Shown here: positions 1 to 10,924 of the stretch, one piece after another
Position numbering within the stretch: position 1 is the first letter of the stretch
Layout: every line of letters starts with the position of its first letter
Assembly: GCA_021234155.1 (NCBI GenBank)
Contig: JAJEKV010000051.1
Coordinates: 7,102,761-7,166,760 of the forward strand
Length of the DNA: 64,000 bases
Direction of reading: 5' to 3'
Source of the DNA: Isoetes taiwanensis
Taxonomy: Eukaryota > Streptophyta > Lycopodiopsida > Isoetales > Isoetaceae
Made by a program: the position numbers and the translations under genes
The notes under the pieces: generated by a model
What the model was told of the DNA's origin: nothing
Seen by the model: the letters and a program-made list of their open reading frames with translations, nothing else
Database searches by the model: none

Positions 1-2002
1 AAAGGTAACCCTGGAAAGTCGTTAGCCTTGAGAGATTGCAGGACAATTCTGATAATATCTTTCTTTTGAAAACCATTATTGCAAAAAGTACTGATTAGGT
101 CAGAAATGTCTTCAGCCGCAGCTAGGCAACTCGAATGTGCATACACGAAGGGAAGAATCTGAGAAACAATGACCTTGGAAGCTTGGCAATATGGTCTACA
201 TCCAGCTGCTTTAATGAATCTGTTAACTTTGAATTTCAACTTCTTCCTTTTATCATATCTGGAATACTGAAAGAGGCCATTATTTGGGTCCAAAACATGG
301 ACGGAAACATTGAGAAAATTAATTCTGGCACCAATTTTATAATCTCTTCTGTACTCAGTTTCATCCTTTATTCCTAAGAGGCTCATATTATAGATAGAAC
401 AATCTGAATCCAGAGCAAAAAATTGTTGTAGATCACCACCATTTATGACACATAGGTCATCTATATATCTAGAGGAAAACTGGAACCTGGAGATATCCAT
501 AAATCTGTTCAATTTAGCAAGCCTAGAGATGAACCTGAGTTCAAACCAAGCTAAATAAAGGTTGCACCAAGCAGGACTGCTAGAAAAACCCATGGGAATA
601 CCTTTCTTTTGTCTCCAAATCTTGGAGCCCATTTGAAGAAAGCAGTTACAAAGCAGCCAACTGTTGATATTGCAGAACTCTTGTTTTGAAATTACACGGC
701 CAATAGAAGAGCCATCAATTAATTTTCACCATTTCACTCTGAAAGAGCCAGCAAAATTAGTAACCACTAATTTGGACAAGGGAGCTTTGTGAGACATATA
801 ATCCCACACAAGGAAAGCCACATCATTGATAACTTCAACAATACCCTCATTTCCTTCAAGAGGGATATTTTCATAACACTTAGTAATGTCAATGGAAAAA
901 ACATTGAAAATTTTGAGAGGCAAGTTGAGGACAAAATCAAAGGCAGAGTTTATAAGCCAGCAAGGGTTAACTTTAACCCCCATCCATAGTCTAATTTCAG
1001 CGGTATTCCAATGGCAAACTGCAGGCCAAAGCTCCACAAAACTATTCAAAATGGCAGTTAATAAATCTGAAATTTCTGTATAAATGGTGCCATGTGCATT
1101 GGTCAGCCATCGATAATCCCCTTTGTGGGCTTTAAAAATCCCCATAAGATAAGGAAACCTATTGCTACCAGGCTCCTGCAAACCTAAGTAGCTAGAGATG
1201 TCATAAAAGCATTTTGATTTAATATCACAAGCATTAGCTGAGATGATCTCAAAGTCTGAACTGAAAAGCCTGATGAAGGCCATTTCTCTAATGTGATACT
1301 GGCAAATAAAAGAGGGATTATTGCCAGCTTTATCCACTTCAAAAATATAAAGGTTTTTCAATAGCCAAACAATATTTTTCTTCACATTGCCATCATCCCA
1401 TAAAAACCTTTTCTGCTCCAAATTGTTTTTGAACAAAGAAATTCTGAGTTTAGCAAGGTGAAATAACTTATCTTTGATGGTCAAAATATCCAACTCAGAA
1501 AGATGTAATAAGCTGAATTGATGCACGGAAAAGAATTGCTCAATTGTGGCTTTAAAGTCAGCCAAAAATTTATCAACAGAAAGAGCATTATCAGGAATAT
1601 GATTAAGGCCCGAAGATAAAGCAATTCTTAGTTTAGGACAATGCACAATATCTAAATCCATGGTACGAATATGGCCAATGTCTGGGTCAACAAACCGAGC
1701 TAAACTTGGATTTTTGCAAGGACATTTCTTTGGTAAACCATCAGCAAACACCTCATATGGTTTGTATAATTTATCTCTTAACTGATCAATATATCTCCAT
1801 CCAAACAGCGTACCTTCTAAGAGATCAGTGGCAATCAGAGGTAAAGAATTTGAAAGGACTTCTTTGAAAATATCTCTGATGTTAAAATTCTCCAATGATT
1901 TGGAAAAGAATGTGCTGTGTACAACCTTAGGCTTAGATTTATTTTTGACAGAAATCAAATGCTTCTTTCCATTACAATCCTTCATCACAGATCTTGAGCT
2001 TT
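1..2002 (-). pseudogene. Penelope-type reverse transcriptase, broken and running off the window edge
   Basis: Reverse transcriptase of a non-LTR retroelement. The open part (1988-726, 420 codons) shows a CxC patch (KCPCKNP, residues 88-94), GHIRTMDLDI (105-114), DKAGNN (219-224), a KAHKG...R block (about 286-294) and RT motif A FSIDITKCYENIP (364-376). Reading continues below 726 after an in-frame TGA and frameshifts: a GIPMG motif B near 600, a catalytic YIDDL near 460, and YDKR followed by a SQ...R block near 255-150. DKAxNN, GIPMG, YxDDL and YDKR together occur in a family of endonuclease-poor reverse transcriptases that I place with Penelope-like elements from memory; the exact clade is uncertain. 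No GIY-YIG domain is seen. A stop and at least two frameshifts make this copy dead although the active-site aspartates remain. The listed start is a GTG; a splice from the upstream ORF is more likely. Confidence 0.7.
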
Positions 2003-2024
2003 GAGTAGCATCCTAAAAAAAGTT

Positions 2025-3992
2025 TTAACTGGATTTCAGCAAAAAACAGGGACAGAAACATAACAGCACAAATACACAAAGGAATAAAGAGAGTTCACAA
2101 TCCTCATAAGGAAAAAGTGAAGAAAGAGAATAGCAGGATAAACAAGTTATCCATAGGAATAAAAGTTTTTTTGGAAATAGTAAATCACACCAAGGGAAAA
2201 CTCTTTTCATAATAACCCTTGGTGGATAAAGCAGAAATATACAAATGTAGAGATAAACACAATGTAGAAAACGAAGAGCATAAACATAAAAGATAAAGAA
2301 GCCTATAAAACATTTTAACAATAGAAGAGGAGGAAAAGAGAGTATATATGCTAACCTTGTGATATCTGTATAGTTCAGTTTGATCGCATCCTTCCCATCA
2401 AAGTTAAGATCTTTGTTGCCTCCTTTGGTTACTGAGTATTCATCATTGGTCGGAAGGTTATCCACCTGTTTTCCTTTTTTATTTGCAGCCCCAATGTTGG
2501 AAGAAGATAGTCTGGGATCCAAAGTGACCCTGGGAGGTCTTTTAGGCGTGAACATGCTGGAAGAGATATTGCTGTTGGAACTTTCCATCTTCTGAGGAGG
2601 AGCTTTTTTCCGGGCCATTTGTTCCATTCTAAAAGCCACAGGTCTAAGTGTTTTCTCAGCAATATCGGCCAATTTTGTGTTACCAAAAGCAGCCTTAAGA
2701 TCACAATTAGGTGTTTCAGCATACAAAAGGGTCATATTGACAAATACCCTTCTGACCTCAAGGTAAGAAAGGTAAGCAAGAACAGGTGGTTTAAGAACAA
2801 TATGTAACATTTTAGTAAGGCCAACCATTTTAGCCATAGGAGAAGCACCGGGAAAAACCAAATCCAGGTTGTTCAAGATAAACCAAACAGCCTGGTCGAT
2901 CCAAACAATTCCACTTCTACAATCAGATTTATCATTTTTCTTAGCATCCTTCTCACATGCACAGGTAAGGAAAGGACAATGAGTTCTCCAAATCTTTTTT
3001 AGAAAGAAACCATCCATTTTGTCATTGGAGTAAGCCATATTGCCTTTCTGACTAACATGCAAAGAAGTGTTGTAAAGGCAAGGCTGGCCAAAAAAGTCAG
3101 ATCTGAAAGGAAGGGTAACTTCTGTTTTAGTGAAATATTTGTCTAGTTTTGAAGCCTTTGCAGTAGCAGCTCTGATTTCATCATCAGTAATACCAGTCAA
3201 AGCTTTCCAAGTGTCAACACTGATAGGTGCTAAAGCACCAAAATTTTGACTTTTCCAAATTGCATGTTCCCAGGCAGCTGCATAGCACTCAACATTCTGT
3301 TCAGGGATAATGGGAAACTTAGATGAATTTTGCAGAGTTAAGGTAGGAACATCATCATGGTCCTCCACATCATCACTGTCTGTGTCATTATTACCATCAA
3401 CCTCTTCATCAAGAAGATCCTCATCAGAGAATAGGCAATTTTTAATCCCACTATTAATATAACTTTCTGAAGTAGAATCAGGACCAGTATCAATATGTAA
3501 CGAAGACTTCATATCATGCACGGTTTCCAAGTGAGTTAGACCAATAAGAAACTTTTTTCCTAAATCATCCTCCATGCAGGTCCTAGTAAAGAGAAGAGCT
3601 TCCATGTCTCCATAGATTTTAGAAATCAATGTTTTACAGACCTCCAACTTATAGTTTGTACATTTCATCTTTTGGAAAGTAGAGAACCAACCGTTAAAGC
3701 CAAGGTAACTAACAGGTGACTTGTTCTTATCAATCAAACTACTCTCCTTAAGGGTGATAAATTCATGTACATTCTTGTTTTTGATGCATGCTATCAAAGT
3801 TTGCACAGCAAAGTTAGGACTAGATATACCACATTGATCGTAGTTTAAAGCAATAAGCTCCTTTATCCACACATTCTGGGAAGGGACTCGCGAGAGACAC
3901 AAAACCGGCCGATAGATAGGCTTGTCATTCATCACAGCAGCAGTATACAATGTGTGGAAAACTAGGGAGAGAGAGAGGGGATAGCCGACCAT
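2025..3992 (-). CDS. Large upstream ORF of the Penelope-type element (unknown domain)
   Basis: Open for 655 codons on the same strand as the reverse transcriptase and ending just before it, so probably the first ORF or N-terminal part of the same element. I recognise no domain. Residues about 190-220 are very acidic (DEDLLDEEVDGNNDTDSDD) and residues about 490-580 are polar and basic with PP and KK runs. The last 80 residues are rich in Phe, Leu and Cys and look like intron read-through: a donor-like AAG|GTTAGC lies at 2356/2355. Splicing to an AG at 2000-1999 would join this ORF in frame to the reverse transcriptase (AG|C TCA AGA TCT GTG ATG); the better pyrimidine-rich acceptor at 2014-2013 would give a stop. 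A methionine at residue 21 (3932) is an alternative start. Structural or nucleic-acid-binding roles are possible but not shown. Confidence 0.5.
   Translation of the reverse strand: MVGYPLSLSLVFHTLYTAAVMNDKPIYRPVLCLSRVPSQNVWIKELIALNYDQCGISSPNFAVQTLIACIKNKNVHEFITLKESSLIDKNKSPVSYLGFNGWFSTFQKMKCTNYKLEVCKTLISKIYGDMEALLFTRTCMEDDLGKKFLIGLTHLETVHDMKSSLHIDTGPDSTSESYINSGIKNCLFSDEDLLDEEVDGNNDTDSDDVEDHDDVPTLTLQNSSKFPIIPEQNVECYAAAWEHAIWKSQNFGALAPISVDTWKALTGITDDEIRAATAKASKLDKYFTKTEVTLPFRSDFFGQPCLYNTSLHVSQKGNMAYSNDKMDGFFLKKIWRTHCPFLTCACEKDAKKNDKSDCRSGIVWIDQAVWFILNNLDLVFPGASPMAKMVGLTKMLHIVLKPPVLAYLSYLEVRRVFVNMTLLYAETPNCDLKAAFGNTKLADIAEKTLRPVAFRMEQMARKKAPPQKMESSNSNISSSMFTPKRPPRVTLDPRLSSSNIGAANKKGKQVDNLPTNDEYSVTKGGNKDLNFDGKDAIKLNYTDITRLAYILSFPPLLLLKCFIGFFIFYVYALRFLHCVYLYICIFLLYPPRVIMKRVFPWCDLLFPKKLLFLWITCLSCYSLSSLFPYEDCELSLFLCVFVLLCFCPCFLLKSS
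3878..3912 (-). repeat. 35-bp segment of the upstream ORF, repeated at 4906-4942
   Basis: The coding stretch around residues LSRVPSQ recurs almost exactly next to the promoter-like module at 4.9 kb. Only one base (an extra G) differs over about 35 bp. Confidence 0.8.
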
Positions 3993-4052
3993 AGGAACAA
4001 TATCGGACTATCCCCTAAAAAGAAATGTGCCAAGGCAAAATAAAAGGGTAAT

Positions 4053-4129
4053 GGCGACAACTTCTCATCGGGATAAAAAACCCCGCCCTTTCGGGTTTTC
4101 GAGGAAAACCCTAATGAGAAATGGTCGCC
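4053..4129 (-). promoter_or_regulatory. Leader hairpin with GAAA-capped core, copy 1
   Basis: On the minus strand the 16-nt arm GGCGACCATTTCTCAT pairs with ATGAGAAGTTGTCGCC (one mismatch, one G-U). It encloses TAGGG ... CCCG and an inner CCC-GAAA-GGG tetraloop hairpin. It lies about 60 bases before the ATG at 3992. The core is nearly identical to the hairpin at 62867-62951, but the outer stem has a different sequence that still pairs. Function unknown; structured leader RNA is the likeliest reading. Confidence 0.7.
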
Positions 4130-4487
4130 AACAACCTTGAATGTGTTGCCTGGACAACGGAGAGAAACGAGTTGATGGCGAACGCAAATAGAGCACGACC
4201 CCAGCAAAACGAGTGGATGGCGAACGCAAAATAGAGCACGACCCCAGCAAACGGCAAAAGCCTCCCCCGCATGTATCCATGGAGAACCAAAGGAGAGGGG
4301 TGATGGCGAACAGAAATAGAGCAAGACCCCAGCAGACGGCAGAAAACGGCGGAATCCTGCAAGCAATACCAACAAAACTCCCAAAAAGAACACCCGTAAA
4401 TGGTCAGAGAAAATAAATAGCACAAGCTGCACCAAGAAGGTCCGAAAATGAAAAACAGAGGAAAAAAGAACATAACAGAAAAAGATA

Positions 4488-4650
4488 GCATCACCCAGCG
4501 GGTGGAGAACCATTATGTAAAAATATGCATCACCCTCGAGGTGGAAATAAACAGCATAAAGCATCACCCAGCGGGTGGAGAACCATTATGTAAAAATATG
4601 CCACACCCTCGAGGTGGAAATAAACAGTATCACCAGCAGGTGGAGGAGGG
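4488..4650 (-). repeat. 73-bp tandem repeat made of small hairpins
   Basis: Two full units start at 4488 and 4561, with a partial third near 4630. Read on the minus strand each holds short palindromes, CACCC-GCT-GGGTG and CACC-TCGAG-GGTG, and the third shows CACC-TGCT-GGTG, usually followed by ATGC. Related single copies recur at 6318-6367. Confidence 0.75.
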
Positions 4651-4763
4651 CGATGGACCAGAAGTATAAGAATAGCAACACTCACAGGTGGAGAACAACA
4701 AAGAGGCATGAACAACAAAAAAATACAAATGAAAAAGACGCATGCGCCACCGTGAACAGGGCG

Positions 4764-4905
4764 GGAAGGGAGGGAAGCTACGAGAGGATAAGAAGAGCTG
4801 CTGTGAGAAGACGCCGATAACCGAGCCAAAAACAGAAATGGTTAATAGGGTTTTCGTCCCTTCCTCAGAATGGCGATCCGATGGCTCTGGATCGATGGGA
4901 TTCTC
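4764..4905 (-). promoter_or_regulatory. Promoter-like dyad module A
   Basis: About 140 bp repeated at 10925-11075. On the minus strand it opens with AATCCCATCGATCC and a CGATCC...GGATCG dyad (4874-4894, with one inserted base), then a purine block, a TATT-containing stretch where copy B has TATATTAGGC, and a C/T-rich tract with CACAGCAGC. It lies about 0.8 kb upstream of the ORF at 3992. A retroelement internal or 5' promoter is inferred. Confidence 0.55.
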
Positions 4906-4942
4906 GGGAAGGGACTCGCGAGAGACACAAAACCGGGCCGAC
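4906..4942 (-). repeat. Copy of upstream-ORF sequence abutting module A
   Basis: Matches 3878-3912. Directly beyond it (descending) module A begins, so this looks like a junction where one element copy is truncated inside its ORF and the next copy's leader starts. Penelope-like elements are known for partial tandem copies (pseudo-LTRs); that link is inferred. Confidence 0.55.
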
Positions 4943-6840
4943 TACCAAAGGACTTCCTCAACTATAAGCCTAGTCGCCGCTAAAACCTCCAAATTTTAAA
5001 CCGATAGCAAGAAGACACTCCCGCCACCACCCCGAAAAAATGGACAGACGCAGAGAAAAAAAGAGAGGAACTAAAAAGAGGGCCACCCGACGGAGAAGCG
5101 AGGAGATGAAAGGAACCGTAGAAATTAGGCGTTGAAGGATAGTGGCGTGGCATGCGAATGAAGGCAAGCGGGCAGGGAAAAAAGGAAGCAGGATCTAAGA
5201 GTTTGGTTCAAGCGAGAAGAAAACTACATTGATTGACATTTAAAACCAAAAGAAATGAAGCGAGCCGTGGGGAGAAAACGGCAGAAGAAGAAGACGGGAA
5301 GCACCGGTTAATGGGACGATATCACCAATGACTGAAAAAGGAAAGGATATTAGAGAAAAAACAATGAAAAGAAAAGCACGCCGCCCCGATGACGAATCTA
5401 AGGAAGTGCCCCGACTAGACGGCAGCAGCGCAATGACCTGAAAAAAGGAAGCACATTAGAGAACAAACAACGAAAAGGAAGGGATACTGCTACGATGACG
5501 AATCGAAGGAAGCGCCCTGGCATGCCAACAAGAACGGCAACAAGGCGAGGACAAAAACAAACCACGTTAATACGTACAATGCATATATGATATGGATGCA
5601 AATCACGGACTGATGTCCGTAGATAGTTGTCTTATTTGAATACAGATTACGGACCAAAGCTCGTGAATGTGGCTACGGACTGAAGTCCGTGAATGTGGCG
5701 ATGAGTCCTTCCGAACCTGTGGCCAAGAACTAATAACAAGTAACTGAGATAAAAAGGCAAGGAGGAAAAATCTTACGTATAGGAATGTAAAAATGCATAG
5801 ACATAAAGAAGACAAAGTGCAACCCGACATATGTTGTCAACAAGAAGTCTAAAGCGAAGAAGGTTCATAAGGATGTAAAAAGGGGGAACAAGATGAGGAG
5901 AATGAAAATGCTAAGGTCTGGCGCAAGGTAGCATAGGAGAAATGTGTGGTGCTGTCAGAAGACAAATACCCTATGCATAAATCCACGAAAAAAAGGCCCC
6001 AATAGGAAAACATACTGCGGCAAACGAGGGACGAGATTGATAAAGAGAATGTAGACATACTAACGTAACTGCATAAACTAGAAGCCCAGCCGCCGCGACC
6101 GCCAGGTGTCGAGTCGGGCACGAAGCACGTAGCGAGGGTGAGACGAAGAGGAGCACCAACGACCGAGCGCGAGAAGAACGGGAACAAAGGCCCCCATGAG
6201 CGGTTAAAAAGAACAAAAAACGTGCATAATGGTGAAGCGGCAAGCTGCAAGACGACAAGCACTCAAAATGATGTGAGCGATTAGAAATGATAAAAAATCA
6301 ACAATTCATGAAAAAAGAGAGGATAGCATCACCCAGGGGTTGGAAAAAAGCATCACCCAGCGGGTGGAAGAAAAACCATGATAAACAAAAATGGGCGTGC
6401 AAAAATAGCTAAATAGCAAATATGATGTATAATGGTAGCACAATGTATAATGTATATTTTAAGCCCAAGCATAAATACGAGAAAAGAGGAATGCAAGCCA
6501 ATGAACCAATCCACGAGAAAACAAGCACAGACAAGAGCCCAACGGCCAGAGAAAGTGTAAAACACGATCGCCTTAATAACAACCAGAACAATGCTAGAAG
6601 CCCCCAAAACCACCTCAGATTATATGCCGACCCCACCCCAGCACCGCGCAAAAGAATGGTCGAGAAGGAAACAGAAACCAAAGTTAATTCGGAGCACAAG
6701 GAAACGAAAAAAGGAGGCGTAACTTAAAAAACGATAAGCCCAAGGAAACAACGCATAGGCCACAGAAATAAAGTAAAAATGCGACCAGAACATAAACAAG
6801 TAGATCAACCTGAATAACCCAGACAACTGTTAAAGAGTGC
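4943..6840. other. Repeat-poor to repeat-rich leader DNA, no gene
   Basis: Strongly purine-rich on the plus strand (pyrimidine-rich on minus). The many short ORFs on the minus strand are Leu/Phe/Ser/Cys-rich and look like noise. Around 5606-5695 the palindromic word ACGGACTGA(T/A)GTCCGT occurs twice. Two copies of the GCATCACCC...GGTGG mini-hairpin lie at 6318-6367. No credible coding region seen. Confidence 0.6.
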
Positions 6841-8210
6841 GGGGCATCAAAAAACAAGATAAACCACAAATGCAAAAAATAAAATCCAACAACTATGGGA
6901 AACCAAGAATGTAGAAGATAATACCACCCGAAGAACGTATACCACCTGATAATAAGCATAATATGGAAACTAGGTTGAGACACCGTATATAGGAAAAAAG
7001 CAAATTCAAATGATGCCGAACATAAAAAGTCAAACAATCATGTAAACGCATATAATGCAAAAACCTGCCAACATAAAGCGAAACCATATTGTCAACCATA
7101 ACGCAAAAAAGATAACCACCATGAAACATCTGGAAACATGATAGAGGCAAGAACGTGAAAAAGCCAATGCAACCATTGTAATGCTCCGTCTGCCCAAAAG
7201 AGGAGAACAACGTTCACGAATATGAAAAAGAAAATCAACCCTCATAGTGCATAATAAGCATAACAAAGAAACCCAGTGGAGACATCGTATATAGGAAAAA
7301 AGGCAAATTCAAATGATGCCGAACATAAAAGGTCAAAATAGATCACGTGAATGCAACATAGGGATAATATCAAGGTAAACAACAAGAATGACGAAAACAT
7401 AAGGTGCCAGAGATGAAAAGGACAATACATGTAGAATAATATGCCACACGGACCAGACTCGCCCCCGATGCTAAAAGCAATATACACATGCAAAAACACA
7501 CCGCATGGAAAAAACACTTTAATAATCAAGCTAAACCCAGACAAATGCACCCATAAGTTCAAAAGGCCAATGCTCTCCCATCATCCTAAAGAAATTCCAA
7601 ACCACGGGGCATCAAAAAACAAGATAAACCACAAGTGCAAAAAATAGAACCCAACAACAATGGGAAACCTAGAATGTGGAAGATAACACCACCCGAATAA
7701 CGTATACCACCTGATAATAAGCATAACATGGAAACTAGGTTGAGCAAATTCAAATGACGCCGAACATAAAAAGTCAAACAACCATGTAAACGCATATAAC
7801 GCAAAAACATGCCAACATAAAGCGAAACCATATTGTCAACCATAATGCAAAAAAGATAACAACCATGAAACATCTGGAAACATATAGAGGCAATAACGTG
7901 AAAAAGCAAATGCAACCATGGTAATGCCCCGTCCGCCCAAAAGAGGAGAACAACGTTCAAGAATATGAAAAAGAAAATCAACCCTCATAGTGCACAATAA
8001 GCACAACGTGGAAACTAAGTGGAGACATCGTATATAGGAAAAAAGGCAAATTCGAATGATGCCGAACATAAAAAGTCAAAATAGATCACGTGAATGCAAC
8101 ATAGGGATAATATCAAGGTAAACAACAAGAATGACGAAAACATAAGGTGCCAGAGATGAAAAGGACAATACATGTAGAAGAATATGCCACACGGACCAGA
8201 TGCGCCCCCT
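6841..8210. repeat. Tandem duplication with a 765-bp period
   Basis: Sequence from 6841 to about 7466 recurs from 7606 to about 8209 with scattered substitutions and small deletions. A shorter internal motif (CAAATTCAAATGATGCCGAA and neighbours) recurs near 7003, 7305, 7745 and 8050, showing nested duplication. No coding potential recognised. Confidence 0.85.
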
Positions 8211-8446
8211 CGTATACCACCTGAGCTAAGTGTAGTGCATCACACATAAGATACAAACACAAGTGCAAAAGATAAAACCCAACCCACCATGGGGAAATCC
8301 TAAACACAGCGAAAATGCAAAGGAACCGCCAGATGACATGAAAAAACAACAATATAAGTGGAAGAAACTAACAACCTTAAGGAAAATGCCAAGAAAAACA
8401 TGAATGAGGGAAGCCAATCCAGAAGAAGGACGCCTAAAATGAGAAA

Positions 8447-9010
8447 TCCCAAGTTGTCAACAATGATGCAAAATTGCAAAAATACTAAAGGGATAGAGAC
8501 ACGCTCGAGAACCAAAAAGCCGTGAGATAATAACATGTGACAACACAACCTATAGGTACCCCATAAAACGATAAAGAACATCATAGAGGGAAGAGCCTAT
8601 AGGAAAATCAAACACTGTGTGGACAAGAAAGAGAAAGGAAAAAACAACATAGATAACGACCATACAAAAAATCACGCGATGTTACAGAGGATGTATGAAA
8701 CAAATCAAGCTATCCGATTCCATAGTACAAAAAACACGCTATGTTAGGTCATAGAATGTATGAAACAAAATCAAGCTACGCGATTTCATAGGATGCATAA
8801 ACGTGAAAAGCAAAAATCAAGCCATGTGATTGCATATTAGGCATGAGATAGTGCCAACATAGATAGTACCCCCAAGTTGTCAATGATGATGCAAGAATGC
8901 GAAAAATAATAAAAGGGAAAGAAAAATATGAGCGAGTTCCAAAAAACCGTGGGAGAATAACATGTCACAACACACCTATAGGTACCCCATACAATAACAA
9001 CAGCATATAG
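8447..9010. repeat. Diverged direct repeats around a short tandem array
   Basis: 8447-8585 and 8872-9008 share an ordered series of words, including AAGTTGTCAA, ATAACATGTGACAACACA and CCTATAGGTACCCCATA, about 422 bp apart. Between them (8655-8835) and just beyond, a motif of the form CAAGC(T/C)A..CGATT.CATA recurs several times. Confidence 0.7.
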
Positions 9011-9333
9011 CATATAGGTAGGAACAAAAATCAAGCCATCTTATTGAGAAAAAAAGAAGGGAAACCACCAACCGGCATATGAGTAATAAACATTAAAAAG
9101 ACAAAGCAAGCATGCGATTATAAAGCACAAAAGCGAGGAACAGAAGGAGAGAACGGATTGCCACAAAAAGCATGCGGCCCGCCGGACTGCAGAAGAAGGC
9201 ATGCAAAGAGGGAGAAGCCGAAATTACAGCAGAAGAATGGTGGAAACTAAGAACCACGAACGTACCAGAGGAAGAGCAAAATACAACTTTGATACCCTGC
9301 GGATGGATGGTGGATCCGAACGCACATTAAGAA

Positions 9334-9523
9334 GAAATCACCCAAATGACATAATGAACCCACAACGTATTGTAACGGCTACCAATTGCGTCACAAATAA
9401 CTTTAGCAAAAAGGAGCTAAAAAAGTCCAGGTCTCAAATGAAATCAACAAAGAAGAAATTACCTTATGCGCAAGGAGAAATCACCCAAATGACATAATGA
9501 ACCCACAACGTATTGTAACGGCT
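9334..9523. repeat. 47-bp direct repeat, 143 bp apart
   Basis: Copies at 9334-9380 and 9477-9523 are identical through ATGACATAATGAACCCACAA and the following GTATTGTAACGGCT. Confidence 0.85.
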
Positions 9524-10639
9524 TATGCGCACCGTCGAGGTTCCCTAAGAACGTAAAAAATCCCCGCATATAAAGTGTTCTGGTTCCGAGACAAATGGAA
9601 TAATGAAAATTGGGACCTAATCAAATTGCATGACAAATCCCCTTGAACAATGGTCTAGAATAAAGTGTTTCCTAAGAAAATGGTATATAGTGGCAGATGT
9701 AACATGGGACTTAGCAGAAACAACGAAAATAGTGCCTAAGAATATGTTTCCATGTACTATAGTCGTTCCTACTGTGGACTAGAAAAGCTACAAAACGCAT
9801 GCCAAAATCTATGATAGGAAGAAAGAGGAAAAGTCTAAGTGAAGCGATGGAGAACTAGTACGAATGGAAAACAAGGGGAAACTATCAATTGAGTTAAGGG
9901 ACGATCAATTTAGCAAGCAATTTAGTGCATGAAGTGGACGAAACTCCTGGTCACATGCATCCCGCTACATGCGGGCCAGCTATCAGCGATCTGACCCGGA
10001 TCGTGAGCATGGTCCAGGCCAATACCGTCGGTGGAAAACACCCTTGCAGATCCGCCTGAGCAGGGCCCAAGCCGGAATTTTCGGTTGAAGAGCCCTGGCA
10101 TCCGCCTGAGCAGGGCCCAAGTCGTGGCCTTGTATGGCATGCCTGGCCCTCGATGAACCGCCCTTGGATGGGATAAGGAACGTTGAAATCAGGCTCGTCT
10201 GCAGCAGATCCAGTTTGCAGGACACCATCAATTGCAGCATCCGCCCTGAATCTCGAAAAAGAACATCGCCCAGCACAGCGTAACCAAAAACAACAGAGGA
10301 AAAAAGACAAACAACCAAATTTGAAACCAGAGAACACAGTTCTAAGAAAACCAGAAAGCCTGATGAGAATTCTCTAGCCTAACAGGCTAAACCATCCAGC
10401 GAAGAGAACAAGTTCTTCAACGGGCATAATTCTGCCCATACCCAGAAAGACCCATATCCATCCAGAAAACGAAATCAAAATAAGAATCAATGGCCTAAGT
10501 CCATCCAATGCCAGAAATGCAAATACTAAACATGCTTAAGCGATATGCAGCAGCCATCACCAAATCTCGAATTTTCCAATCTACAAGAGAGTAAAATACC
10601 AGCATGCATGAAGAAGTGATGGATATGAAAATATTATCT
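9524..10639. other. Non-coding leader DNA with a GC-rich island
   Basis: Mostly featureless purine-rich sequence. 9955-10260 is GC-richer and contains CGCCTGAGCAGGGCCCAAG twice (about 10047 and 10095). ORFs here overlap in several frames and none looks real. Confidence 0.5.
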
Positions 10640-10900
10640 TGCCAGGAGCAGCCAAACTAGAAGGATCCAGGCAAACTCCTCTCCGAAAAAAAGCGATGTT
10701 GAAGCTGGACAAGCGCAGAATCGTGGGAAGAAGAGACATGGCTCTTGTCGAAGCTGGACTAGGGCAAATTCCTCTCAGAAAAGAAGCCATGTCGGAGCTA
10801 GACTGTGGCAGAATCGTGGGAAGAAGAGACATGGCTCATATGATGAAGCTGGACTAGGGCAGAATCGTGGGAAGAAGAGACGTGGCTCGGCCAGAAGGAT
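10640..10900. repeat. Tandem repeat array with units of about 60-110 bp
   Basis: The words AAGCTGGAC(T/A)AG, GCAGAATCGTGGGAAGAAGA and GACATGGCTC recur three times, with AAATTCCTCTCAGAAAAGAA-type insertions between. It lies immediately downstream (minus sense) of module B. Confidence 0.8.
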
Positions 10901-10924
10901 GCCAACGAAGAACAACAGATAGGC

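Noticed and set aside
4111-4494. Long minus-strand ORFs at 3962-4567 and many between 5.4 and 9.0 kb
   Set aside because: Leu/Phe/Cys/Ser-rich translations in all frames come from pyrimidine-rich repeat DNA, with no protein-like pattern.
5590-5730. Hammerhead-ribozyme-like words (ACTGATGTCC, GCGATGAGTCC...CCGAAC)
   Set aside because: Penelope-like elements can carry hammerheads, but the CUGANGA and GAAA core is not complete in any register and stem II does not pair.
10360-10400. CCTGATGAG followed by GCCTAACAGGC as a hammerhead or riboswitch core
   Set aside because: No GAAA box and no closing stem; only a chance CTGATGA with a short hairpin.
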